64,000 nucleotides of DNA from Lytechinus variegatus (Eukaryota; Echinodermata; Echinoidea; Temnopleuroida; Toxopneustidae): assembly GCF_018143015.1 (NCBI RefSeq), contig NC_054751.1, forward strand, positions 34,675,847 to 34,739,846. Reading direction: 5' to 3'. The stretch's first letter is position 1. Each line of letters opens with the position of its first letter. This document shows, in pieces, positions 1 to 12,729 of the stretch. The notes below the pieces were generated by a model. That model saw only the letters and a list, made by a program, of their open reading frames with translations. It searched no databases and had not been told where the DNA came from. Made by a program: the position numbers and the translations under genes.

Positions 1-500
1 TTTTCTGTTCGCGCTTTGCGCTCGCATTACTCATCTTATTCATGATTTAGGAAACATGAATAGAGTGTCCCGTTCTAGGTCTAAATCTAGAATTTTTCCG
101 CTCGCACTTTGCGCTCGCATCAATTGTTTAGTTATACTGTATAGCTATCCTGTTCATGATTACAAAAACTGATTAAAGTTTTCCATTCTTTATGTAGAAA
201 TGTCAAAAATTTTCAGCTCGCGCTTCGCGCTCGCATTATTTGATTGTTGAAATCTTTAACGTCTTCATGGCTAACTGTATGCAGTCTTTAACAGGACTGG
301 TAGGCCTACCTTTCCAATCAGTTCAAAACGTTTATCAAAAAATTATACTCGCGCTTTGCGTTCGCAGTATTGCAGGCACATCTTTTTTTCAGAATGTTCA
401 AATTTTAGGAAAAAATACATACAATTTCAAAAAAAAAATTGCTCGCGCTTCGCGCGGTCATTATAAAATAAGGATTATGATATTATACATTTATGTTGAT
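1..500. repeat. Tandem array with GCGC palindrome (about 115-bp units)
   Basis: The motif GCTCGCGCTTTGCGCTCGC, with variants, recurs near 10, 105, 220, 348 and 443. Between copies lie AT-rich spacers such as ATTGTTGAAA. The left edge matches the unit at 40250. No coding frame is convincing. Confidence 0.7.
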
Positions 501-2390
501 TTAGAGAATAAAGCTAAGAGGTGACTTATAGGACTACCCCTTCAAAGAAACAAACGAAAACGAAAATTGGCGGCGGAAGCCAAAAATGTAGGGGGTGTGC
601 ACTGATGGACACAGGTACAAAATTGGACAAGCGCCCCCCAAAAAGGTTATCAACCTAAATTTTAGGAGTTGCTAAACCAAAAATTTTTGACAAGCAAAAA
701 AAAAGGCCATCAACCTAGGGGGGGGGGGACAACACACGTTTCAGGGGGATTCCACGTGAATTTAGGGGGGAACCAGGAAAACAAATTGCCCAGCCCAAAA
801 AAAAAAAAAAGTTTATCATAAACAAATTTAGGGGGGACCGTCCCCCGTCTAAAATTTAGGAGGGGACACGTCCCCCCCCCCCCGCTTCCGCCGCCTATGG
901 GGGCCGCCATTTTTCCGAAAAGTACACAGGGGCGCCAAAATCAGGTCGAATTTGGGCCCCCCTCCCTTCGAAATCCTGGATCCGCGCCTGGATGCATGTG
1001 CTTAGTTTCACACGTGAAGTTTGTCATAAAGGCACGTGTTATTTGACCAAGGTTCTTCGTCGCGTTAAATACCTTTCACTATGAAATAAATTTCGTAGCG
1101 AAGTAAACATGATTAATTCGGCGTCAACAAGTCAATATAGATCTGAGAGTATCATAATTATTTCCTACTGAAATGTCGTCCGTTCACCTTCATCCCGCGG
1201 GCTCGTGCATCCCCATAAAGAATGCATCGAGTTTTATCAAAATAATAATTTTCTTAAATGAAACTTTACTGGAAAGCCCCAGAAGTGTATCTGGAGTACC
1301 TTGTCTGGAGGAACAAACAAAATTTGATGACAAAAAAATGTTCCACCCCCTCTCCTCAATATTAGGCCTATAGGGGTGTGAGCTAAACAACAAAGATTAT
1401 CTTTTTGATAAAAATTCTTCTCTCATTTTTCTACTTTTTAAAAATTAATGATTCCTACTTAAGACACAGAAAATGATGATATTGTATAATAAAACTAACT
1501 TTCTGATACTTTCTCTTGTTTTTTTCTAATGATTTGAATAATCATGGGTACGGATAATCGTCCCTATACCCCTTGTGTAATCGCCCCTGTTATGAAATTA
1601 TTTTGTAAGGTGAGATATATAAGAGTATTAAAAGTGCACGTAAAGGGTAAAATACAAATATGTTTTCCCTCTTCTCTCTCTCTCTCTCTTAGACGTCACT
1701 GAAACGGAAGGGGGAGGGGCTGCAGCCCCCCTTTTCAATAAACATTTAGGCCTATTGTTAGGTGACTCAGTGTACGTATGTAAAATAACGTTAATATGAC
1801 AATCTGTTTTTATTTCAAGTACGCTCAGTACGCCCCCACTTTCAAAACCTTACCGCGGCCCTCCCTGTCCTCAATTTCCTTCTCTCTAGTTTAGGAAAAT
1901 TCCTACTGTTTTTCTTCATCTTTTGAAACAAGAAATACCTATCGGCCCATTAGAAGGCGTACTCATGTCTCTCCAAATGATGGAACTACATGAGAAATGA
2001 TTAGCCGGAGTTTCGCCCTAAATATGTTTTGTTTTTGTTTGTTAAAGTATGCCCTGCTTCCTTTTATTATTGATCAATAAACCACTTTTCTTTGCAGATA
2101 TACAATGTCCACTTTTGTTTGCCTTTTTACACTTTTGCATCGTATTGCTTGTTAATTTTAACCATCAAATAACGAGAAATTATCGGGCATCTGAACTAGA
2201 GCACTTTTGGCATGTTTTCTGGGGAACATAGCTGTACAGTAAAAGCATCCTTTGAATAATGATGTAGAAATTCATATCAAAATTTATATCGTATTAGCAC
2301 GGATTTTTCGATGATATCTATAGCCGGAGTGAAAATGAAATATTTTATATACATAGACATTGTATGAGGAAGAGGGGAATGAGGATATAG
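501..2390. other. No gene recognised; poly-G/poly-C retroposon debris
   Basis: Between 560 and 1000 there are G-, C- and A-runs typical of degraded, G-tract-rich retroposons. From 1000 to 2390 I see only AT-rich DNA with a short TC run near 1675. Short open frames here have no coding character. Confidence 0.5.
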
Positions 2391-2394
2391 AATG

Positions 2395-2795
2395 AGTGAA
2401 AGAAGAAGAAGAAGAAGAAAGACCAGGGGAAGAAATAAAGCAGTTAAGAATATAAATAAGTCAATATAAAAAAAGTCTGGCCAAAAGAAAGACATAGAAA
2501 TGGGGGATATGCAGAGTATTGATAAGATGAAGAGAGTGAATTCAGAAAAACATACAGAAAGAAATGAAAAAAAGAGAGGAAAGAAGGAAGAAAGAAATGA
2601 AGGAAGGAAGAATGGAAGGAAGGAAGGAAGGAAGGAAAGAAGGAAGGAAAGAAGAAGGAAGGAAGGAAGGAAGAAATAAAGAAAAGAGAAAGAAGAAAAC
2701 AATAAAGAAAGAAAGAAAAAAAAAAGAAAGAAAGTGAGAAAGAAAATAAAGAAGGAAGAAAGAAAGAAATTATAAGAAACACGAAATATATGATA
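2395..2795. repeat. Purine-rich GAAGG/GAAA microsatellite
   Basis: About 400 bases are almost pure A and G on this strand, with GAAGG, GGAA and GAAA units. The long Phe/Leu/Ser minus-strand frame over it is a composition artefact. Confidence 0.85.
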
Positions 2796-2799
2796 CTCT

Positions 2800-4812
2800 A
2801 TTAGGCGCGTAGCCAGGGGGCGATGGGGGCGATCACGCCCCCCCCCCAAAAAAAAAAAAGAAGGGGAAAAGGGAGAAAAAGAAAAAGCGAAGGGGTATAA
2901 GAAGGGTAGAGCTTTGTTTTTTTTTTCTTTTTTGTCAAAAAATAAAAACCTAAACGAGATGTTCTCTCTCTTCTTACAAAATTTTTCTTCCGCGCTCCGC
3001 GCGGGAAAAATATCAAACTTGCCTGTCCCCTTTGTTTCCCACACCTTATTTCTATATACTCGGTTTTTCCCCTTCCTGGCCATGGGAATCGCATTCTTGC
3101 CACAAATTATAAAGTATACATGGGTGTAAAGAGTATGAGAAGTATTTTTTTAATTGCGTTGACAAAAAAATAGGTTCTTCTGTTCAGAGCGGGTAAACTT
3201 TTATACCGTCAGTCAATCCCGAAGTCCCCAAATGCTATTTCTTCCGCTTTTCAGCAAGAAATTTCTTTTAGCAAAGTATCTGCCCAAAGCGGGAGCATTG
3301 ATTCGTGCCGTGCTATATGCAAACGTTGGTGCATTGAAACTTTATTCTAAATTATATCGCTGCATATCCATCTCCTGTCCTGTTTTGCGCCATTTATTTG
3401 GAATTTTTTCATATCACAGAAGTTTCTTAATTATTTTCTTCCAAAATAACTCACGGAAGTTTCCGTGCTTCGCGTGCATGGGAAAGGAAAGTCCCTCTTC
3501 AAGCGTGCATCATCCCATTCATATTTTGAGCTACATTTGTCTTCGTATTATTTATAGAAATATCAAAATTAGAACAGGTTAAAGTTTCAGAGAAATTTCT
3601 AAAAGTCAGAGCTTCAACGCCATTCGCTAGAATAAATAGTTCCTCTCTGAATACACCCGCATCTACTCTGTTTTGCAAGTTAAAGAAATCTAATGTGGCT
3701 AAACAATCAATCAATTTACAATCAAATCTGATGTGACCAAGGTAGGCATTTTATACCACTTCTGTTCTCAATTTCTTTTTATAAAAGAAAAAAAAACTCT
3801 TTGCTTTCGCGCTTCGCGCGGTACGAGGAATTATTTTGAATTCCTCAATCTTTTCCCATTTTGGGGCGCTCATCTTTTGTTTTGAAAACAGGTTTTGTTT
3901 TTAATCACAGCAAGTCGAATGAATTCGAATTATGCTGCATATACCGTAGAGCGCTTAGAGACTTCTTACAAAGTAAGTATTAAGCGCTATATAAGCAAGG
4001 ATAATTATTCGAGTTGATAAGGGTATTAGAGACGTAAGAGACGTCTTCTTTTGATTCAAATTTGATGAGATATCAAAAATTTCGCGCTCCGCGCGGGAGG
4101 GGGAAGCTCCCCCTCCCTACACTCTGCACTCTCCCCCCTAGGGAGCGCGCTCTGCCTGTGCTGGCACTTACCACCATCACCTCCACAATTAAATCCTGGC
4201 TACGCGGTTGTATCATTTCCATAATCATGATCACGTAAAACGCCTTTCCCCATTCCGACAAACCGTTATGACATTTAGACTTCGTGCTGATATGATGTCA
4301 TAAACTATCCGATGCTTTGTTTTTTAAGGGGAATCTAACACAAATAACAAAAAAAAACTTGTTTTGGAGGGAAAAGAAAAAATCTGACAAGGTGATAGGT
4401 GAAAGTTTGAACAGTATCGGACAAGTAATAAAAAAGTTATGAATTTTTAAAAATTGTAAATATTGGTAATCACTGTACCCATGGATACTTCAAATTTGCT
4501 GCATATGATTGTGATGGCATAGTGATGTAAGCCAAGGAGCACTCTTCCTTGCACTCAAATGCATGAAATTGAGTAAATATATATTTTTTCAAACGTTTTA
4601 CTTCAAATTACATTTTCTTTCTTGAGGATATCAAACAATAAACTAACTGGATTATATCTTGATTACTGCCCCAGGGGAAGAGATTCTTAGGAGAAAACCA
4701 CAAATCCCAGATGATTAAGTACATGGTCTATGGGAAAGTCGTCCTTGCCCCTTGTCTTAATTTACTTACCCATTTGCCAATTTGAAATCTACTTAGTCTT
4801 AATCTCAATTTT
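2800..4812. other. No gene recognised; retroposon remnants
   Basis: GGCGCGTAGCCAGGGGG at 2803 starts a C-tract-bearing retroposon-like fragment also hinted at near 4190 (inverted). Short GCGC palindromes occur at 3808-3820 and 4081-4095. Nothing else is assignable. Confidence 0.4.
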
Positions 4813-5523
4813 AAAAGGATGGTCCAGGCTAGACATATGTCTATCTTAATAAATAGAGTAAAATTCAAAAAGGAAAATGCCGAAAATTTGATTAAAATTA
4901 GATAAAAAATAACAAAGTTATTGAATTTTGAAGATTACATCATTCCGGTGAACAGTTCAAGGCATGTCTTTATGAATATTCATTAGGTGGGCTGATGATG
5001 TCATATATCCCCACTTGTGCTTTTATATTTTATTATATGAAATTAGGTTTATTCAAATTTTTTTCTACCAAGAACTAAAACAATTGGATTGACAACTGTT
5101 AAAGTGCTTTAGTTATTTATTGCCACCATTATTTCATCATAATGGAGACACATCATTTACATATGTATGAAATAAACGATAATTTCATGATTTCATGTAA
5201 TAACATTAAGTGGGAATGTGACATTGTCAGCCCACCTAATGAATATTCATGACGATGTGCATATAACTGTTTTCACAAAATATTCATAAACTTTAAAATT
5301 CAAAAACTTCGTTTCTTGTTATCCAATTTTGATGACATTTTTAGCATTTTACTTTGTGAATTTTGCTCTATTTATTTGGATATAAATATTTTCAGCATGG
5401 ATCATCCTTTCAAAGCAACCATTAATTTTTTATTGTCTATATCCGATTTTTCATTAAAGCTTTCATCATTCTGTTTTATTATTTTTTTAAATCGTTAATG
5501 CCCAAGGCTGGATTCCCCTTTAA
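4813..5523. mobile_element. Foldback MITE, about 710 bp
   Basis: The two ends are inverted. AAAGGATGGTCCAGGCTAGA pairs loosely with GGCTGGATTCCCCTTTAA, and the inner arms ATGAATATTCATTAGGTGGG (4972) and CCCACCTAATGAATATTCAT (5231) are perfect complements. It has no coding capacity. Confidence 0.75.
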
Positions 5524-5572
5524 TAAAATAAAGAATTTAATGTTTAGCCTTTGTCTTCGGCTTGGGTTTCCA

Positions 5573-5815
5573 CACTGCAAAAACTCCGGTGTTGATTTAA
5601 CACCAGCCCAGAATCTATATATGTCCACACCAGAGAAGTATTGACACAACACCAGTTTGGAATCAAACCGATGCTATTTTAATACTAATTGGTGTTGTAT
5701 AAACACCTTTCTGGTTTTAGACTAATACCGAAACCGGTGTTGTTTAACACTTCTCTGGTGTGGACATATATAGATTCCGGGCTGGTGTTAAATCAACACC
5801 GGAGTTTTTGCAGTG
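5573..5815. mobile_element. MITE with perfect 37-bp terminal inverted repeats
   Basis: The left end 5573-5609 and right end 5779-5815 are exact reverse complements, beginning CACTGCAAAAACTCCGGTGT. The homology continues inward to about 69 bp with very few mismatches. A diverged relative lies at 6740-6970. Confidence 0.88.
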
Positions 5816-6639
5816 CAAGAGGGCGGTACCATAATGTTTTCGGGGGGGGGGGGGTTGATCCAAATGTGTGTTAGTTTGATACGACCAAGCAATATCTTTT
5901 ACAAAGTATTCTACTTTTTGTACTGTTTTTCTTTTCTCGTCCCCCTCCCCGTCCCGATCGCTTCAAAATTCAGGTCTTACCATTAAATGCCGGAATCAAA
6001 GCGCCATGAAATACATATTTCGCCCCCCCCCGCCGGGCTTATTTCCACTTCCGTTTGCCCCTTAAGTGTTTTTTTTCCGGTAAGGTGAGAAAGGACGCAC
6101 AGAAAATATCAACACCACTATTTGTTGAAGTAAGCCGATGATTCTTTTATTTCATTTATTAATGTATCTATTTGCTTATTTCTTCTTCATTATTTTCTTT
6201 GGTAAAACAATTTTACCATGCCTAGATTATAACGTTTTTGATAAATCACTCATTCCCTGAGAGGGTGTATCTCTGTGCCATGCTCTTGCTAGATTGTTTA
6301 ATAATAATACCAAAACCATAAAAGTTAATTGAAAACCAAATACCATTATACGTTTCTGTATATGCCGTGTTGTTGACATGGACTTCTCGGTATCTCTGTA
6401 ACCTATATGATCTTCTTTTGAATAAGGATTGCTTCGAAATAGCATTATTGAATATTTCATAAAGACAAGTTTTTTATTTGCTTTTAGTTGGTTGTTAAAA
6501 TGGCAGTTGTTGCATATCTCTAATCTCTGCATAGGTCGTGATATGATTATCTTTGGAATTTTAATCCATGCGTATTTTACCCCGACGAGATGCCTGAACG
6601 CGGCTATTGGTGTGTTGTTGCTTTGACAAAGACCAGTGG

Positions 6640-6970
6640 CGTATAGATGGGGGGGGGGTAGGGAGGAGGGGGCTTGCAGGGGCTCTTGCCCCCTCCCCCC
6701 CAAAAAAAAAAAAAAAAAAAAAAAAATTTGGGGGGGGGGCAACTGTGGTGTTAAAACTGACACAAATTGGTGTTAATAGAGGACCACACCCCGAGGTGTT
6801 AAAATTACACCCTAGAGATTGAACATAACACCAAAGAGTGTAAATATAACAACCAAAGGTGTTTTAATAACACCTATAGGTGTAAAACTAACACCACCAA
6901 TTTAACACCGGTGATAACTGGTGTGGTCCTCTATGTACACCGGGTAACACCACAGTTTTTGCTGTGTATA
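6640..6970. mobile_element. Composite: G/C-tract retroposon fragment plus GTGTTA-rich MITE
   Basis: A poly-C/poly-A/poly-G junction (6695-6740) is followed by repeated GGTGTTA and TAACACC motifs. These end in CACCACAGTTTTTGCTGTG, related to the ends of the element at 5573. Confidence 0.55.
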
Positions 6971-7080
6971 ACAACCAAGACAAAATGGGAGAAAAGGAAA
7001 GAGAGAAGGGTAAAATATCATATCATTTTTAGTCGATCAGATTACTCACGGGCGCGATTTTAACGATTTTTTAATGTTCA

Positions 7081-7909
7081 GGGGTGGTATTCTGAGATCC
7101 ATTTTATCTCAGATAAAATAAAAAAATTTATCTCCGTTAAAATCAGTGAGATAAAATGCCCTTAAAATCTCTCCAAATTGGTATTCTGAGAACCATTTTA
7201 TCTTCATTTTATCTCTGTAAGACACACCTACTTTTTAATCAATATCCAATTAGAAACGCGCTTTTATAGCTCTTTCGTGTCAGTCAACCAATGGAAATCC
7301 ATTCCACAAGGAGGTGTGGCAAAGGAGTGAGATTGCGTTAATTTTTGACTTCAAATACGCTTGCACTATACGCTCGCGCGTCTTTACAGAGATTTCTTTT
7401 TAACAAAAAGGACAATGCTCTCATCTTTTTCGAGGTCTGTATCGCATCTTTTCAAGCATCATTTCAAAGACAATATTAGTAAAGACAAGTCTTATGAAAT
7501 ACTTTCTTATTGTACAGGAATAACGTTAAGGTGTTATTCTTAATAAATATATAATTTTTCTTCATTTTCATGTCAACATTTGGGTTAATTCACCTAGAAA
7601 TATTGGTGAAATCAACGTCGCGGAGATAAAATAGCCCCTACCCTCTTTTAAGTTTATTTTATTTTTTTCTTCAAACTATCTTGGGCGCAAGCACATCATC
7701 TGCGTTGCAATACCCAGATACGCGATGCCTTTGTCTACGCAGGCACTGTTTTGTTGCGTATCATTAAAAGTTACGCAAGATAAAATTTATACGCAAGATA
7801 AAATTGTAAATTTTATCTGAGAGATAAAATGTCATCTCAGAATACCAATTTCATTTTAAGAGATAAAATAAAATATTTTAAAGATAAAATGACCTCAGAA
7901 TACCACCCC
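7081..7909. mobile_element. MITE or deleted DNA transposon with TIRs, 829 bp
   Basis: GGGGTGGTATTCTGAG (7081-7096) is inverted as CTCAGAATACCACCCC (7894-7909). Subterminal AGATAAAAT motifs repeat in both arms. The short frames inside are not recognisable as a transposase. Confidence 0.8.
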
Positions 7910-9640
7910 AGATTTTTCGGAACTGATGAGCGGTACCATAAACTCACATAGTGGTCATTATTTTATAATTATATCATTACATCAAAACTATTGTTCACAT
8001 ACTGATATAGTACTAAAATATAACTGAAACTGTTTGACAATATCGTCTGTCTCACGTTTTCATTCAACCAAGAACATCCTTTCTTTTCAATCTATCACCT
8101 GGCAATGCGAAGAAAGGAGACAGTGACGGTGTAATCACTATTATTAGACTTGTCAGTCAAGTGTAATCTTAAAAAAAGAGGCTCATAAATTATGTGTTTC
8201 TACTGATGCACGTTATATGCCTAAAAATGTACTGATCTGCTTGTCAAGGGATTATCAGCATTGTAGCGTAAAATTAATGTCCCATTTTTAATGTCCCTTC
8301 TCGCACGCTTTATGTCTTATCCTGAGTAAAGAACAGCATCTATTATCGAAAACGGAGAAAACATCATTTGGCGATATATTAGGCATAAAGACGGAAATCT
8401 ATTCACTCTAAACATGGTCAAAGAGATTTAATCAAGCAGATCGTATCCGCATTGATTCGTCGGATGAACAATTTTCAACAGCACCTTGAAATTGTTTTTG
8501 TCACCTCTTTAACGAGATTTTTAGGAGCGACGTGAAAAAATGGCGAGATTTGAGACAATGACAGCTAGGGGGTATCGATATCCATAGTTGAATCTTTTCT
8601 TTATGAAAATGGGCACTAATTTGTTATTCCATAACCATAGCATTTACCTACTTAGCTCATAGCTGGGTCTAGATCTCAGAGCCTGTGATTGAAGAGGAGG
8701 AAATTTTGTTACATAATCAGATGGGAATTTAAATATCCCGCTGGATTTTATGCAGTCATTCACATCGGTCTATATTAGACACAGGAATTGTTCATTTATT
8801 TATTTATCTTCATGTCATTGTACAATACATAATCATACAACAGTACATTTCGATATTACAACCGGGAAAGAGAAGAAAGATGATGTGACCAGGAGAAGCA
8901 GACTTGTAAATTATATAGGTCCCTCAGAAGATCACAACTAATTACTTTGTATATGGCTTAAAAACAACTAGATAAATCTACTACATAGAGCTAACATATC
9001 TACAACAGGCACATAAAACATAAAAAACATGTATATATAATATGTTTAAGTGATTAAATAAAAGGAAAAAAAGAGAAGAATAAGAAGAAGATAAGCAATG
9101 AGACAGTTTAAGTTGTTTGTTGGTTTGTTGTAAAATTATGAATGACTTTTATTACAAACTACTGAATAAATGAATGCTCATATTTGCTTCATGAACAGGG
9201 GTCGGTGGCCGGGGGAGGGGGCAAGAGCCAAAAATATCCCGGTCCGACAGGCATGGCGTAGTGAGGCAAAAAAATTTGAGGAGGCTAGATTTGGCGTATC
9301 AGGCAGAATTCTTTTAACAAAAAAAAGTTACGAGAGAGCAAAAATTTTAATAGTTGAATTACAGATATCAAATTTTGTGATAGATTTTAGAAAATATGTA
9401 TTTCACCCTTCTCTCTTTCCCTTTTCTCTTTTTTTTTCTTTGGGATGTCCACCACTGTAAAAAGGTATAGGTAGCGTAATGAGTGAAAAAAAAGACGAAG
9501 ACAAAAAAGAGGGGGCACAGTATAGCGCGTATGGCAATTTAGTTTCGCATATTGCAACATGGGAGAATAAAAAAAAATTCTTGGAGTTGATCTAACCTCT
9601 TTTGCAACCAGATTCTCAGTGAAGAGCTCATTTGTCAAAA
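7910..9640. other. No gene; retroposon 3' tail near 8785
   Basis: The run TTTATTTATTTATC near 8795 followed by unique sequence looks like the A-rich tail of a minus-strand retroposon. G-rich debris occurs at 9190-9250. The rest is featureless. Confidence 0.4.
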
Positions 9641-10032
9641 GGCCGGGTTAGGTCCACTTTTTCATTCATTTTATTGTTTTCTGTCTCAAAACCTATGAAT
9701 TTTTAGTCACTGTGATGATACCAAAGAAAATTTGAAATTCGCAATATTTACGTGAATAAAAGCGATTTGATTCATTTAAGTTTGCTTGCAAAATGGGTTA
9801 GGTCCACAATGATAATTGTTGAAAGACTACATTGCATAGAAAAAAAGATATTCATTCGAGCTAACCCATTCTCAAGTTTCAAATTTGATATTGCTGATTG
9901 ACAAAAATTATTGACAATCTAAGACTGATTAGGGAGGGTACCTACTGAACTTCTTTTTTTTCAAATTGGAAAGATACATCACTACTTTGGAACTATTATT
10001 TTACTGGCGGAAGAATTAGGGCCATTTTACCA
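9640..10032. repeat. Dispersed repeat; inverted copy at 52600-52850
   Basis: The stretch with TAGGGAGGGTACCTACTGAA and TTTTACTGGCGGAAGAATTA reappears inverted near 52660-52745. GGGTTAGGTCCAC occurs twice inside this copy (9645, 9794). Confidence 0.65.
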
Positions 10033-10066
10033 ACACTGCTTAAAATGTTAATATTTTAAGCAGTGT
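10033..10066. repeat. Perfect 14-bp hairpin
   Basis: ACACTGCTTAAAAT and ATTTTAAGCAGTGT flank a six-base loop. Confidence 0.8.
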
Positions 10067-10100
10067 CAGTACACGTATAGTAAAGCATATGTTTTTTTTT

Positions 10101-10142
10101 TATATCTGGGTCCAATGTGGATCCCATATGGGACCCAGATAT
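10101..10142. repeat. Perfect 12-bp hairpin
   Basis: ATATCTGGGTCC is inverted as GGACCCAGATAT. A smaller GGATCCCATATGGG dyad lies inside the loop. Confidence 0.75.
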
Positions 10143-10339
10143 TCCAGATAATAAAAAACAGATTCTTTTCTACTAAATGCGATCATAACCACGCCTAGGC
10201 CTATCTAAATAAGCAATAAATGCGATCGAGCATAAAACGCGACTTGAAGTCTTTTTTCTGACCTCAGTTAAAAAGGAAAGCCTTAATTAATGTGACGTAC
10301 TGTTTGAATGAATCATGAACATCTCACTTGTAAACAAAT

Positions 10340-10930
10340 TGAGAAATACATAACTCGCCAATCAAAATGCGAGCGTGCAGCGCTATATACGTTTTGACAA
10401 TCGGACATGAAAAGGGATAGCTTTGAAAACTATGGATTACAGGAAAATAATTCCTACCTGATAAATCAAATTTTGCGAGTGCGCAGCTCGAGAAGAAAAT
10501 TTTAATATTCAGACCATAAAACTAACATTTTTACAGAGCACTCACTTATTAAAAATCAATTTGTTCAAATCACATAAAATAATGAAAGTTCGATTACCTA
10601 GATGAAAACTCAATTCTATGAAAATCACCTAACAGGCAATGCAAGCAGTGAGGCGCGAACGAAAAATTTATATAGTGACATGAATTATTCTTTTTATTTT
10701 CCAAGTCTTCCTCCCATCTTATTTCATTCACGTCTTTAATTCCTCTTCTTTTTTTCTCCTCTCTTTTCCCAATTTTTTTTTATTTCTTTCCCTTTTTTTC
10801 TTTTTTTGCTCCGCCAATAGGGGGGGGGGGGCGGGCCCCCGAGCCCCCATCATATATCCGCCTATGAATAATGCGAGCGCGAAGCGCGAGCGGAAACTTT
10901 TCGATATCTATATCCAGGCCTGAAAAGCGA
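10340..10930. repeat. GCGC-palindrome repeat, inverted relative to 39370-40450
   Basis: The block with AAATGCGAGCGTGCAGCGC, GATAAATCAAATTTTGCGAG and ATATTCAGACCAT is the reverse complement of 39370-39580. A further GCGAGCGCGAAGCGCGAGC lies at 10873. A poly-G stretch occurs at 10820. Confidence 0.7.
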
Positions 10931-11050
10931 TCGAGGGACACCTTTTATAATCACCCCCCACTCATCTATATGTATATGCCTATATTGTCTTCATGACCAC
11001 ACTAAATCAATGGAAGCTCGTAGTGCGCGCAGAATGTTTTTAAGACCCCT

Positions 11051-11260
11051 ATATTAAAGGTCAAGTCCATCCCAGAAAATTGTTTATTTGAATCAATAAG
11101 AGCAAAATCCAGCAAGAATGATGTTGAAAATTTCAAAAATCGGATGCCGAAAGCTATTTTTGTTTGGGTGGTCTCTATTTCAAATACAAGGTTAAAAGAT
11201 TTTTTAAAGCGCCCCGGAATCTTAATATTATGAAATATTTCCATTGAATTTGAAATGAAA
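11051..11260. mobile_element. Truncated AAGTCCA-family MITE (left end)
   Basis: ATTAAAGGTCAAGTCCATCC and the downstream AAAATTTCAAAAATCGG resemble the left arms of the full elements at 33345 and 58337. No right end follows. Confidence 0.65.
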
Positions 11261-11830
11261 TAAAGCTCAAGCTCATAATATATCGCAGCTAGCTAGCTAG
11301 TATAGTGAGTTTGTCGTCTGTCGACGTGGTGCGCATGCGCATGTCAGCTCATATACTCGTCGTATCGCCGATATAGCCGTAGGCCCAGAAATCATGCATC
11401 CAATTCCTAAATCAAAGATCATTTTACCAATGGATCCAGATTCCCCGCTGAATAGAGTAAATATAAATCGTTCGAGAATAGAGATTGAATTTGCCTTTGA
11501 ATGATATTTGTGTGATAGATCTATAGAACCACTGAGTTTATCTCGAGCCCAAGGCCAAGAAATCGCCTTTGACTTCCAAGTTAGAATTTCTCGCTGGTCC
11601 CACACGTTGACATTTGTGACAGGTCCTGCCATAAAATGCAAAATATTGCAATGGCAATGCAGTTTACCGGCCGACTTCGAGAAAATTTTCCCGGAATCCC
11701 CGCCAGTTGACACACTCTTCGTATATATATATCATAGCAAGTCTCTCAGTCTTAATCAAATTTCATGGTCAACATACCCACTGCTTTTCCGAATAGGCCT
11801 ATAATGGAGATGTAATATTTCATCTCGAGA
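11261..11830. other. Unassigned non-repetitive stretch with long open frames
   Basis: The minus-strand frame 11713-11297 (138 codons) and an overlapping plus-strand frame are open, and base composition is more balanced than in the flanks. I recognise no family and see no paired splice sites. It could be an exon or promoter region, or chance. Confidence 0.2.
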
Positions 11831-11949
11831 GTCAATTTGAGAATTTTTATTTTTACTTTACTCTTTAGCCCGTTTGGAGTACGGTATATGCCTCAGTCAA
11901 GTCAGTCAGTGCAACCACTCATTCAATGAACAAGTTTATAATATAACCT

Positions 11950-12520
11950 TGTTCTCAGTTATATCTCCATTTGTGGCAAAATAAGGGTGGCAATGTTTGG
12001 GATGGCTTATTTTCTCTTTTTCTTTGGGGCAAATGCTTGATTTTTTTACACTGACAGTTTCCATTACACCTATTATTCATACAACTTGGCTCTTATTTAA
12101 ATTTGATTCTTTAAATGATTTTTTTCTAAATTAAAAATAGAGATCAAAAATGAAAATTTTCTTGCCATATTACTTTCCACCAATAGAGGGCGTACACAAA
12201 ATATGCCTAAAATTCAAGTTTTTGAGCGCTCTGGTGAATACAAAAATTATTCCCAAGTTACTAATGAAAAATAAATTGCAACTGTATGGAAATTAGTAAT
12301 TTTGGTCACAAAAGTGATATTTTAATGATGTTTTAAAGTGTGTGCTCTGTACAACATTGGCATACCATAGTCTTGCCCGGGGACCCCGACACGTCTTCAG
12401 ACACAGTACGTGTTCGGGCTGCCGCAGTAAACCATAGTCCTACCTAGCTGTAGATTCCCCACAGGCAGGGTGGTAGCAGTGAACAAGTGGGTGGTAGCAG
12501 TGAGTGAACAAGTGAGTGCA
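11950..12520. repeat. Dispersed repeat, direct copy at 42055-42520
   Basis: Shared blocks include TTACTTTCCACCAATAGAGG, TTTTTGAGCGCTCTGGTGAA and GTAGATTCCCCACAGGCAGG in the same order and orientation. The copy here has an extra segment near 12376-12430. Confidence 0.8.
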
Positions 12521-12535
12521 ACTGTAACATTGGTG

Positions 12536-12723
12536 CAGAGATGCCAAGTTCAAAGACCAGCTATGCGTGAGATTTTCTGAGAATCTGAGTGAGATCACAG
12601 ACATTGTGTACAATGTAAATGGGGATAGGCTGTGATAGTTGCATGAGACAGAGATTTGAGGGGATGAACAAGAGTCCAAAATGCGGGAGTCTCACGCATA
12701 ATGCGTGAGACTTGGTAGCTCTG
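12536..12723. mobile_element. MITE with CAGAGATGCCAAG ends and 6-bp TSD
   Basis: The left end CAGAGATGCCAAGT is inverted as ACTTGGTAGCTCTG. The flanks are a perfect duplication TTGGTG (12530-12535 and 12724-12729). It belongs with 28134, 60835 and 62940. Confidence 0.85.
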
Positions 12724-12729
12724 TTGGTG

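Noticed and set aside
1..500. CRISPR-like regular repeats
   Set aside because: Repeats are diverged, spacing is irregular and spacers are related to one another; the genome is animal.
2277..3083. Long minus-strand frame (268 codons), Phe/Leu/Ser-rich
   Set aside because: It is the complement of a GAAGG/GAAA microsatellite and retroposon debris; low complexity, with no domain.
11297..11713. 138-codon minus-strand frame
   Set aside because: No family recognised and no matching splice sites; the opposite strand is also open, so it is kept only as an unassigned stretch.
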